Positions 31,359-38,583 of a stretch of 51,282 bases of DNA are shown piece after piece. The position numbers and the translations under genes are program-made. Origin of the DNA: Herbiconiux sp. (GTDB lineage: Bacteria; Actinomycetota; Actinomycetes; Actinomycetales; Microbacteriaceae). The DNA is taken from NCBI RefSeq assembly GCF_023264855.1, contig NZ_JAHFUW010000034.1, forward strand, positions 1 through 51,282, in the 5' to 3' direction. The notes under the pieces are model-generated. The model worked only from the letters and a program-made list of their open reading frames with translations, had not been told where the DNA came from and made no database searches. How positions within the stretch are numbered: the stretch's first letter is position 1; each line of letters opens with the position of its first letter.

Positions 31359-33391
31359 GCGTCGCTCCTGGAGGTGATGATCAGCTCGCCGCAGCGGCCG
31401 ACGACGGCCTGCTGGCCGGCGGGGACGAAGGTGGTGCTCAGCTCCTCGCGGATGACGGCGGGGCCGGTGACCGTGGCCCCCGCGGTGAGCGCCGAGCGGG
31501 TGAACCACTCCGCCTCCACCGGCTCGGGCGTGAGGAAGCTCAGCGTCGAGGTGCCCTCGGGCACGGCCGGGAACGGCTCGACGGCGGGCGCCGGCGTGTA
31601 GTCCACCTTCTCGGAGGGCACGACGAGCTCGACCCGGTAGGTGACGCCCTCCACGGGGAAGGCGTCGAAGCGGTTGCCGTTGCGGCGCTCGTAGGTGTCG
31701 TGGAACCCGGCCACCACGCCCTGGATGCTCTCCGCCGTGATCGGCCCCTCGGGCACCGCCACGAAGGGGGTCTCCCAGCTCTGGCCCACCAGGCGCCCGT
31801 CGAAGCTGCGCCGCACCGGCAGGCCGTCGGCCGCGGAGCCGAGCCGCTCGCGCAGCTTCTGCTCCATCCGCCGGTAGACCGCGTCGATGCCCTCGGCGCT
31901 CTCCGCGCCGAACACCACGTAGGCGCTCTCCGCCTCGTAGTACACCTGGTCGGTGGAGAGCAGGCCGATCGCCGAGAAGAGGCCGGGATGCGGCGGGATC
32001 ACCACCTCGGCGAGCGGCAGCAGCTCCAGCGCCGCCGGCAGCAGCATCCCGCCCGCGGCGCCGTAGGCCATCAGGCTGAAATCGCGGATGTCGACGCCGT
32101 GCCGCACGGCCACGTTGAGGATCTCCTCCGCCATGTGCGCCACGGCGAGCCGGTACGCCGTGCGCACCCGCTCCTCGAACGGCACCGGGGTCTCCAGCGA
32201 CTCGAAGGCGCGCACGGCGGCGTCCCGGTCGAGCTCGAACTCTCCGCCGGCGAAGCCCGCGGGGTCGAGGATGCCGATCAGCAGCGCGGCATCCGTCACC
32301 GTCGGCCGGATGCCCCCGCGGCCGTAGCAGGCCGGACCCGGATCGGCGCCGGCACTGCCCGGGCCCACCAGGAGGCCGCCCGACGACGACACCGTGACGA
32401 GGCTGCCGCCACCCGCGCCCACGCTGGACACCTCGGTGGAGAGGGCGTTGATGATGAGGTCGTGCTCGATCTCGAAGGTGTTCTGCACGAAAGGCGCGCC
32501 GTCGACGATGATCGAGACGTCGGTAGAGGTGCCGCCCACGTCGGCGCAGAGCAGGTCGCGGCGGCCGATCGCGGCCCCCAGATGCCCGCTGGACACGGTG
32601 CCCGCCGCCGGCCCGGCGAACAGGATGCGGAACGGCCGTTCGAGCGCCTCCTCCCACGGCAGCAGATTGGCCGCGCAGTCGGCGAAGTTGAGCTGCCCGC
32701 GGAAGCCGAGCTCGCCGAGGTCGGTGTGCAGCTGCCCCGCGTACTCGCTGAACAGGAGCTTCATCACCACGTCGACGACGGTGGTGGAGGCCCGCTCGTA
32801 CTCCTTGGCCAGCGGCGAGGTGGCGGAGGAGATCGACACCTCGACCTCGTCGCCGAGCTCCTCGCGCACCAATTCACGCAGGCGCTGCTCGTGCCGGTCG
32901 TCGATGTAGGCGTTGATCAGGCAGATCGCGATGCCGGCCACTCCGCAGCGGCCGAGGATGCCGATCTCGTGCCGGGCCTGCTGCTCGTCGAGCTCCACGA
33001 GGGTGCCGCCGTCGGCGGTGGTGCGCTGCACGATGCCGCGGCGCAGGTAGCGCGGCACCAGCGGGCGGGCGGCGTCGCCGAATGTGCGGCGCCAGGACGG
33101 ATCGGTCTGCGCGCTGAGCGGGCGGTGCACCGAGCCGCGGTCGAGCACGTCGCGGAAGCCCTCGGTGGTGAGCAGCCCCACCTTGGGCAGCCGGCGCTCG
33201 AGCACGGCGTTCAGGCCCATCGTGCTGGCGTGGTTGAACACCGCGCTGCCGTCGACGCCCAGCCGTCGCGCGCCCTCCACCACGGATCCGGCCGGGTCGG
33301 TGCGGCTGCTCGGCACCTTGGTGACCTCAACCCGCCCGTCGCGGATCGAGACCACGTCGGTGAAGGTTCCGCCCACGTCGACGCCGATCAT
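31355..33391 (-). CDS. hydantoinase A/oxoprolinase-family ATPase subunit (candidate ATP-dependent ketone carboxylase subunit)
   Basis: A 678-residue HyuA-family protein of the acetate/sugar kinase fold. Phosphate-binding motifs are MIGVDVGGTFTDVV at the start and LCADVGGTSTDVSII in the middle; GAGGGSL and CYGRGG are also typical. In carboxylases of this family the subunit uses ATP to activate the ketone and/or bicarbonate. The ATG at 33391 lies in an ATGA overlap with the zinc-ribbon gene (33388-33391). The intact kinase motifs argue for an active enzyme. Confidence 0.87.
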   Translation of the reverse strand: MIGVDVGGTFTDVVSIRDGRVEVTKVPSSRTDPAGSVVEGARRLGVDGSAVFNHASTMGLNAVLERRLPKVGLLTTEGFRDVLDRGSVHRPLSAQTDPSWRRTFGDAARPLVPRYLRRGIVQRTTADGGTLVELDEQQARHEIGILGRCGVAGIAICLINAYIDDRHEQRLRELVREELGDEVEVSISSATSPLAKEYERASTTVVDVVMKLLFSEYAGQLHTDLGELGFRGQLNFADCAANLLPWEEALERPFRILFAGPAAGTVSSGHLGAAIGRRDLLCADVGGTSTDVSIIVDGAPFVQNTFEIEHDLIINALSTEVSSVGAGGGSLVTVSSSGGLLVGPGSAGADPGPACYGRGGIRPTVTDAALLIGILDPAGFAGGEFELDRDAAVRAFESLETPVPFEERVRTAYRLAVAHMAEEILNVAVRHGVDIRDFSLMAYGAAGGMLLPAALELLPLAEVVIPPHPGLFSAIGLLSTDQVYYEAESAYVVFGAESAEGIDAVYRRMEQKLRERLGSAADGLPVRRSFDGRLVGQSWETPFVAVPEGPITAESIQGVVAGFHDTYERRNGNRFDAFPVEGVTYRVELVVPSEKVDYTPAPAVEPFPAVPEGTSTLSFLTPEPVEAEWFTRSALTAGATVTGPAVIREELSTTFVPAGQQAVVGRCGELIITSRSDA

Positions 33392-33642
33392 CGCGCGGCC
33401 CCGTCCGCGGGAGCACCCGTGGGGACCGTGGTGCCCAGCGGCACGAAGGAGCCGAGCGGGGGTGCGGGCGTGCGTTCGAGCGAGGCGAGGCAGTCCTGGC
33501 ACTTGACGGCCGTCCACCAGCCGCCCTCGCTCAGCACGCGGTAGCGGCGCACGTCGCTGCTGCCGCATTCGGGACAGGATGCCTGCACCTCGGGCCGCTC
33601 CACGTGGAGCCGCTCGGATCGCGGTCGGGGGAAAGTGTGCAC
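33388..33642 (-). CDS. small zinc-ribbon protein, candidate third carboxylase subunit
   Basis: An 84-residue protein with CPEC (Cys23, Cys26) and CQDC (Cys48, Cys51), a four-cysteine zinc ribbon, and a Pro/Gly-rich tail. Acetone carboxylase gamma and acetophenone carboxylase have small zinc-binding subunits encoded beside HyuA/HyuB genes; plain hydantoinases do not. The GTG at 33642 has AAGGAG at 33652-33657, and the stop overlaps the HyuA start. Function as a subunit is inferred from the operon. Confidence 0.75.
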   Translation of the reverse strand: MHTFPRPRSERLHVERPEVQASCPECGSSDVRRYRVLSEGGWWTAVKCQDCLASLERTPAPPLGSFVPLGTTVPTGAPADGAAR

Positions 33643-33706
33643 GAGAGATCTCTCCTTCGAAATCTGTGGCGGCGGCCGTGACTTTCGTCTACGGTCGGCT
33701 TCATTG

Positions 33707-33717
33707 TTGTACGACGA
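33707..33717. promoter_or_regulatory. weak GntR-type site between zinc-ribbon and SDR genes
   Basis: TTGTACGACGA matches TTGTCNGACAA at 9 of 11 counted positions (N free), in the divergent gap between the carboxylase set and the SDR. Only suggestive by itself; given weight by stronger copies elsewhere. Confidence 0.35.
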
Positions 33718-33745
33718 TCTGACGATTACAAGCGAAAGGGCGATG

Positions 33746-34588
33746 ATGCCTGAAAGAGACGAGCCCCGACGAGACGAGAGCACCGCCGTCCTGGTCGGCC
33801 GCACCGAGGTGGAGACGTACGGCGCCCGCCGCTTCGCGGAACGGGTGGCACTGGTCACCGGCGCCGCCTCCGGCATCGGCCGGGCGGTGGCGGAGCGCTT
33901 CGTGGCCGAGGGCGCTCGGGTCTACGCCCTCGACCTCTCGGCCGAGGCGCTCGAGGCCGTCTGGGCCGGCGTCGACGCCGTCACCCCGCTGGCCGTCGAC
34001 GTGGGCGACAGCGCCCAGGTGGATGCGGCGTTCGAGCGGGTGCGCAGCGAGCACGGCCGCCTCGACGCCCTGGTGACCGCGGCCGGCATCTCGGATGCGC
34101 CGTGGCGGCTGCGCGAGAACAACAGCGATCCCGAGCCCGCCACGATCGACGACGCCGCCTGGGACCTCGTCATCCGGGTGAACCTCACCGGTACCTTCTA
34201 CTGCGTGCGTGCGGGCCTCGCCCTGCTGCGGCAGAACGGCGAGCGCGGCGGCGCGGTGGTCACGATCTCCAGCGTGGGAGCGCTCGCGCCGTACCCGCTG
34301 GCGGCCGCCTACCCCGCCTCCAAGGCCGGGGTGCTCGGGATGACCCGGGCCGTCGCCGCCCTCGTGGGCGGCGAGAACATCCGCGTCAACTCGGTGGCGC
34401 CGGCCGCCACCCGCACCTCGATGCTGCCCGACGACGAGGAGCTGCTGGCCACGATGGTGGCGCTGCAGCCCATTCCGCGGGTCGTGCCGGCCTCCGAGAT
34501 GGCGGCGACCATCGTCTACCTCTGCAGCCAGGAGGCCCAGTTCATCACCGGCCAGACCGTGAACGTCAACGGCGGCATGGTGATGTGA
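33746..34588 (+). CDS. short-chain dehydrogenase/reductase
   Basis: A 280-residue SDR. The cofactor motif is TGAASGIG, the catalytic Ser lies in ISSVG and the Tyr/Lys motif is YPASK. It has an N-terminal extension of about 35 residues before the Rossmann fold, longer than usual. ATG at 33746 was chosen because GAAAGGG (33734-33740) is 5 bases away; an ATG at 33743 is too close. It is divergent from the carboxylase set and converges with the fused flavin reductase. It could oxidise a secondary alcohol to the ketone used by that set (inference). Confidence 0.87.
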   Translation: MPERDEPRRDESTAVLVGRTEVETYGARRFAERVALVTGAASGIGRAVAERFVAEGARVYALDLSAEALEAVWAGVDAVTPLAVDVGDSAQVDAAFERVRSEHGRLDALVTAAGISDAPWRLRENNSDPEPATIDDAAWDLVIRVNLTGTFYCVRAGLALLRQNGERGGAVVTISSVGALAPYPLAAAYPASKAGVLGMTRAVAALVGGENIRVNSVAPAATRTSMLPDDEELLATMVALQPIPRVVPASEMAATIVYLCSQEAQFITGQTVNVNGGMVM

Positions 34589-34591
34589 CTC

Positions 34592-34606
34592 CCGCGGCGG
34601 CCGCGG
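34592..34606. terminator. small hairpin between convergent genes
   Basis: CCGCGG (34592-34597) and CCGCGG (34601-34606) with a CGG loop in the 26-base gap between the SDR and the fused reductase. Possible terminator only. Confidence 0.35.
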
Positions 34607-34614
34607 CGCCACGG

Positions 34615-35745
34615 TCACGAGGCCGAAGCCGCGGCCGCCCGGGTCTCCTGGGGCCGGCGGGCATGCGCCGTGAGCGTGCGCAGCACGAGCTCCACGTCGC
34701 CCGCCTCGTAGCCCTCGACGATGGTGCGGTGGTCCTCGTGCAGCTGGCCGGTGGCCCGGGTCGACTGGCTGATGGAGCGCTGCTCCATCGCCGGCAGCCG
34801 CAGCCCCTTGTAGGTCTCCATCAGGATGGTGCTCCCGGCCAGGCTCACGAGGTATTCGTGGAAGGCCGCGTTGGCGCGGATCCAGCCCGCGGGGTCGCCG
34901 AACTGCCCGTCCACGCTGTGCGCCAGGGTCACCTCGAGCAGCCGGCGCAGTTCGGCCAGCTGCTCGGTGTCGAGCGAGCCGACGGTCTGCGCCGCCGCCC
35001 CGATCTCGATCGCCAGCTTCGCCGCGTAGTAGTCGAAGATCACCTGGTCGGGCACGGGCTCCACCTCGAAGGTGGCCCCGGTGCGGCGCACCAGCCCCTC
35101 GCCCACCAGCGCCACCAGCGCCTGGTAGCTGCGGCCCACCTCGATCTCCAGCTCGGCGGCGATCGACTCGGCGTCCAGCGGCACGGCCACGTCGGAGACG
35201 GTGCCCACCACGTAGTCGCGCACGGCGTGCAGCGCGGCGGCATCCGGAGCCGTCTCCATGCGCCCGAACGAGCCGCGGAAGTAGGCCAGCGGGTTGCCGG
35301 GGGTGGATGCGACGTTGACCACCCGCGCCAGGAACACGTAATGCGTGCCGCCGCGCACCGTCTCGTCGACCACGCACTCGAAGTGCGCGATGCTGCCGGA
35401 GATCAGCGGCGCGCCGGTGCGTCCGCGCTCGAAGGCGATCGAGGCGAACTTGTCCGGCGCCTTGCTGGCGAAGCGCTGCGCGATCGGCGCCGAGTCCTCG
35501 GCCAGCACGTTCACGGCGAAGGCGCCCGTCTTCACGATCGCCTGCGCGGTGGTGGAGGTGACGTTCAGGCAGATCAGCAGGCTCGGCGGCTCGTCCGAGA
35601 GCGAGCTCACCGCGCTCGCGGCCGCACCGAGGTCTTCACCGTCGATGCGGGTGGTGATGACGGTCACGCCGCTCGCGAACCGCCCCATGACGTCGCGGAA
35701 CTCGCCCTTGCTCGGCCCGTCCGCTGTGATGTCGACCTCGGTCAT
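34615..35745 (-). CDS. flavin reductase fused to a GntR winged helix and FCD ligand-binding domain
   Basis: A 376-residue protein with three parts in one frame. Residues about 12-163 are a flavin reductase split barrel (FRDVMGRFASGVTVITTR, AVSSLSDEPPSLLICLN). Residues about 171-228 resemble a GntR winged helix (DAESIAAELEIEVGRSYQAL, LVGEGLVRR). Residues about 230-365 are an FCD domain with His296, His336 or His339 and His361 at metal-site positions, and Asn292 where Asp is usual. Known flavin reductases such as the A. baumannii C1 protein use a C-terminal regulator-like domain as an effector sensor, so a substrate-gated reductase is likely; DNA binding is also possible. AAAGGGG precedes the ATG. 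The partner oxygenase is not adjacent. Confidence 0.85.
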   Translation of the reverse strand: MTEVDITADGPSKGEFRDVMGRFASGVTVITTRIDGEDLGAAASAVSSLSDEPPSLLICLNVTSTTAQAIVKTGAFAVNVLAEDSAPIAQRFASKAPDKFASIAFERGRTGAPLISGSIAHFECVVDETVRGGTHYVFLARVVNVASTPGNPLAYFRGSFGRMETAPDAAALHAVRDYVVGTVSDVAVPLDAESIAAELEIEVGRSYQALVALVGEGLVRRTGATFEVEPVPDQVIFDYYAAKLAIEIGAAAQTVGSLDTEQLAELRRLLEVTLAHSVDGQFGDPAGWIRANAAFHEYLVSLAGSTILMETYKGLRLPAMEQRSISQSTRATGQLHEDHRTIVEGYEAGDVELVLRTLTAHARRPQETRAAAASAS

Positions 35746-35812
35746 GTCCCGCCCCTTTGCGCTGACTGCCCACGGGAGAAGCGCCGCGGGTGAGCCGATG
35801 CTAGCATTTAGT

Positions 35813-35827
35813 TACAACAGCTACAAC
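35813..35827. promoter_or_regulatory. TACAAC direct repeat in the fused-reductase/cupin gap
   Basis: TACAAC at 35813-35818 and 35822-35827, framed by TAGTT and AACTA to give a partial inverted repeat, in the AT-rich part of the divergent gap. It differs from the TTGTCNGACAA site 30 bases away, so a second regulator, perhaps the fused protein itself, could bind here. Speculative. Confidence 0.3.
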
Positions 35828-35829
35828 TA

Positions 35830-35870
35830 TTTACGGCGGGCCCCTCGGCCCCTATAGTTTTGTCTGACAA
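35830..35870 (+). promoter_or_regulatory. predicted promoter and GntR operator of the cupin/VAO operon
   Basis: TTTACG (35830-35835), a 17-base spacer and TATAGT (35853-35858) form a plausible promoter. The perfect palindrome TTGTCTGACAA (35860-35870) starts one base after the -10 and covers the expected transcription start. This geometry is repeated at 49342-49359 and suits repression. Confidence 0.65.
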
Positions 35871-35902
35871 TCTGGACGACGAAGTTCACGGAAGAGAGCA
35901 GC

Positions 35903-36301
35903 ATGCGCATCATCTCGGGCCGATCCGGCGCCAAATCCATCACCGCGACCGGCACCTTCACGGGCCAGGTGCTGCAGGATCCGGTGATCACCGATCGCAG
36001 CGACGTGAAGATCAACACGGTGCTGTTCACCCCCTGCTCGCGCACCTACTGGCACCACCACTCCGGCGGCCAGATCCTGCAGGTGTTCCGCGGCAAGGGC
36101 TACGTCTGCGGTGCCGACGGCACACCGCGGGTGATCACCGAGGGCGACACCGTCTGGATCGAGCCCGGCGAGCGGCACTGGCACGGCGGCACCGCCGAGT
36201 CGCTGCTCGGCCACACCGCCATCACGCTCGGCGACACCGAGTGGCTCGAGGAGGTCTCCGACGACGAGTACGCCGCGGCGGCCGACGCCGAGAACGCCTG
36301 A
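35903..36301 (+). CDS. small single-domain cupin protein
   Basis: A 132-residue cupin. Metal-site residues are in YWHHHSGGQILQVF (with the usual downstream Gln/Glu position) and in PGERHWHGG, giving His ligands for a divalent metal. Small cupins of this kind occur widely in aromatic catabolic operons as decarboxylases, isomerases or of unknown role. The VAO-type oxidase gene starts 12 bases after its stop. Confidence 0.83.
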   Translation: MRIISGRSGAKSITATGTFTGQVLQDPVITDRSDVKINTVLFTPCSRTYWHHHSGGQILQVFRGKGYVCGADGTPRVITEGDTVWIEPGERHWHGGTAESLLGHTAITLGDTEWLEEVSDDEYAAAADAENA

Positions 36302-36313
36302 GCGGAGCATCCG

Positions 36314-37900
36314 ATGCCCTCCCGCACACCCGAACCCGCCGTGCTCACCGACGCCGCCCGCGACGAGCTGATCGCCCTCGTCGGCCGCGACGCCCTGCTG
36401 CTCACCGAGGAGGAGCGGGACACCTTCCGCGACCCCTACTGGTTCCATGACGACCGCCGCTACGACTCCTCGGCCGTGGTGTTCCCCACCTCGGTGGAGC
36501 AGGTGCAGGAGATCGTGCGCATCGCCGGCCGGCACGACCTGCCCGTGTGGACCTCCTCGCAGGGACGCAACAACGGCTACGGCGGCCCCTCGCCCCGGGT
36601 GGCGGGCTCGCTGCTGATCAGCCTGCGCGAGATGAACCGCATCCTGCACATCGACACCGAGCTGGCCTACGCCGTGGTGGAGCCGGGCGTGCGCTGGCTC
36701 GACCTGCACGCCGCTCTGCACGAGTTGGGCGACGAGCTGATGCTCTCGGTGCCCGACATCGGCTGGGGCTCGATCATCGGCAACTCGCTCGACAACGGGA
36801 TGACGTACCTGCCGCTCGGCACCGACTTCCAGGCCCCGACGGGCATGGAGGTGGTGCTGGCCGACGGATCGCTGCTGCGCACCGGCATGGGCGCCATCCC
36901 CGAGTCGAAGTCGTGGCACGTCTACAAGCGCGGCCTCGGCCCGACGCTGGATCCGCTGTTCACGCAGTCGAACTACGGCATCGTCACCCGGATGGGCGTG
37001 TGGCTGATGCGCCGCCCGCGCGAGTACGCGCCGCTCTACCTCTCGGTGCCGCGCGACCATCAGCTCGCACAGGCGATCGACATCATCCGGGAGCTCCGGC
37101 TCGACGGCGTCATCCGGGGCGTGCCGAACCTGCAGAACCTGATCACCATGGGCACCCAGTTCCCCGAGCACATGGGCATGTTCCCGGGGGCCGACGCCAC
37201 CTGGTCGGAGGAGAGGCTCGACGGGCTCGCGGATGCCACGGGCATCGGCCGCTGGGGCGTGCGCACGGCCCTCTGGGGAGACGGCCCCGTGATCGAGCAC
37301 CACCTCGCCCGTATCAAGGAGGCCTGGTCGGCCATCGAGGGCTCGCGGATCGACGAGCTCGGCCGCTTCACGAAAGAGAACTGGGGCGAGATCTCCACCT
37401 TCATGCAGAAGATCTCGGCCGGCATCCCCACGATGGAGATGATGGAGCAGATGCCCGACTGGGTAGGGCACGTGGGCTTCTCGCCGATCGTGCCACTCAA
37501 GGGCTCCGAGGTCGTCGAGGTGGTGGAGCGGATCAAGGCGCGCGTGATCGAGCGCACCGGCACCAACTTCGTCTGCGCCATCTTCCCCACCAACGACCGC
37601 AGCGCCATGATCGTCAGTTCGGTGAGCTTCGACCGCACCAACGAGGCGGATGTGGCGCGCACCTTCGAGACGGTGAAGATGCTGATCGAGGAGGTGGCCG
37701 AGCTCGGCTACGGCGAGTACCGCGCGCACCTGGACTTCATGGATCTGGCCTCGGAGCAGTACTCCTTCGGCGACCATGCCTACCGCCGCTTCACCCAGGC
37801 CATCAAAGACGCGGTCGACCCGAAGGGCATCCTCTCCCCCGGCCGGCACGGCGTGTGGCCCCTGAAGTACCGCGACGGCGACGGCCCCTCCTACGTCTGA
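36314..37900 (+). CDS. vanillyl-alcohol-oxidase-family flavoenzyme (VAO-1), no covalent-flavin His
   Basis: A 528-residue enzyme with an N-terminal PCMH FAD domain (GRNNGYGGPSPRV, VVEPGVRWLDLH) and the VAO/4-cresol dehydrogenase C-terminal domain (GILSPGRHGVWP). From memory of fungal VAO, the phenol-binding residues align: Tyr89, Tyr469 and Arg470, and the catalytic Asp148 (VPDIGWGS). The segment that holds the flavin-linking His reads NDRSAM (Ser430, Ala431), so FAD is probably non-covalent. Such enzymes oxidise para-alkylphenols at the benzylic carbon. Co-transcribed with the cupin; a paralogue is at 41985-43550. Confidence 0.85.
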   Translation: MPSRTPEPAVLTDAARDELIALVGRDALLLTEEERDTFRDPYWFHDDRRYDSSAVVFPTSVEQVQEIVRIAGRHDLPVWTSSQGRNNGYGGPSPRVAGSLLISLREMNRILHIDTELAYAVVEPGVRWLDLHAALHELGDELMLSVPDIGWGSIIGNSLDNGMTYLPLGTDFQAPTGMEVVLADGSLLRTGMGAIPESKSWHVYKRGLGPTLDPLFTQSNYGIVTRMGVWLMRRPREYAPLYLSVPRDHQLAQAIDIIRELRLDGVIRGVPNLQNLITMGTQFPEHMGMFPGADATWSEERLDGLADATGIGRWGVRTALWGDGPVIEHHLARIKEAWSAIEGSRIDELGRFTKENWGEISTFMQKISAGIPTMEMMEQMPDWVGHVGFSPIVPLKGSEVVEVVERIKARVIERTGTNFVCAIFPTNDRSAMIVSSVSFDRTNEADVARTFETVKMLIEEVAELGYGEYRAHLDFMDLASEQYSFGDHAYRRFTQAIKDAVDPKGILSPGRHGVWPLKYRDGDGPSYV

Positions 37901-37923
37901 CGGAGCCGGATGAACGGGAGCGT

Positions 37924-37929
37924 TAAGCT
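37924..37929 (+). promoter_or_regulatory. candidate -10 of a leaderless trpF-like transcript
   Basis: TAAGCT lies 7 bases before the ATG at 37937, the spacing expected when transcription starts at the start codon, as is common in actinobacteria. The site would give this gene its own promoter inside the region. Confidence 0.4.
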
Positions 37930-37936
37930 CGCCTGC

Positions 37937-38542
37937 ATGAACTCGACACCAATCCTGGTCAAGATCTGCGGCCTTCGCACAGCGTCCGACGTCGACGTGG
38001 CGGTCGGCTCGGGCGCGGATGCCGTCGGCTTCGTCATCGCCGAGAAGAGCCCTCGATTCGTCGACGCCGAGACCGCGCGTCGGCTCGTCGAACACGTCGC
38101 CGGGCGGGCGACCACCGTGGTGGTGACCAAAGGCCTGAGCCCGGAGGATGCTGTCGCCGCGGCGGTCGCCGCATCCTGCGACGTGCTGCAGGTGCATGGA
38201 TTCGATCGGCCCGAGGTCGAGCGCGCCGTCGCGCTCTTCCCGAGGGTGTGGAGAGCGACCGCGCTCGGCGACGGTGACGTCGGATCGTGGGGCGAAGAAC
38301 TGCTGCTGATCGATTCACCCCGACCCGGATCCGGTGAGCGCTGGGACCTCGGCGCCTTGCACGACCATCGCCCGGGCGGCCGCTGGGTGCTGGCGGGCGG
38401 GCTCGACCCCACGAACGTCCGTCACGCGATCGTCACGGCGCGACCGTCCGGTGTCGACGTCTCGAGCGGCGTCGAATCGGCCCCGGGAGTCAAGGACGAC
38501 GACCTCGTCAGAGCCTTCGTGTCGGAAGCCCGTTTCCGCTAG
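37937..38542 (+). CDS. trpF: phosphoribosylanthranilate isomerase-like protein
   Basis: A 201-residue TIM-barrel protein. It has VKICGLRTASDVD with the catalytic Cys11, a candidate catalytic Asp in LLLIDSPRPGSG, and the phosphate-binding end LAGGLDPTNV...GVDVSSGVE. TrpF converts phosphoribosylanthranilate in tryptophan synthesis, but many actinobacteria lack it and use bifunctional PriA. No other trp gene is nearby. The start at 37937 has no ribosome-binding site but fits a leaderless transcript; ATG at 37910 with GGAG upstream is an alternative start. It may be a spare or repurposed enzyme. Confidence 0.8.
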   Translation: MNSTPILVKICGLRTASDVDVAVGSGADAVGFVIAEKSPRFVDAETARRLVEHVAGRATTVVVTKGLSPEDAVAAAVAASCDVLQVHGFDRPEVERAVALFPRVWRATALGDGDVGSWGEELLLIDSPRPGSGERWDLGALHDHRPGGRWVLAGGLDPTNVRHAIVTARPSGVDVSSGVESAPGVKDDDLVRAFVSEARFR

Positions 38543-38568
38543 AACCCCGGCAGCGAACGCTCCGGCCG

Positions 38569-38583
38569 GACCGGCAGCCGGTC
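38569..38583. terminator. short hairpin at the trpF-like/dehydrogenase convergence
   Basis: GACCGG (38569-38574) and CCGGTC (38578-38583) with a CAG loop, reaching the stop codon of the minus-strand dehydrogenase. Possible terminator for both genes. Confidence 0.4.

Noticed and set aside
29385-32657. A 1090-residue fused HyuB protein reading back into the HyuA region
   Set aside because: The upstream part is an out-of-frame translation of HyuA. HyuB starts at 31358 in a standard ATGA overlap.
31700-33544. 614-codon plus-strand frame opposite HyuA
   Set aside because: Shadow of the HyuA coding strand; no ribosome-binding site or recognisable fold.
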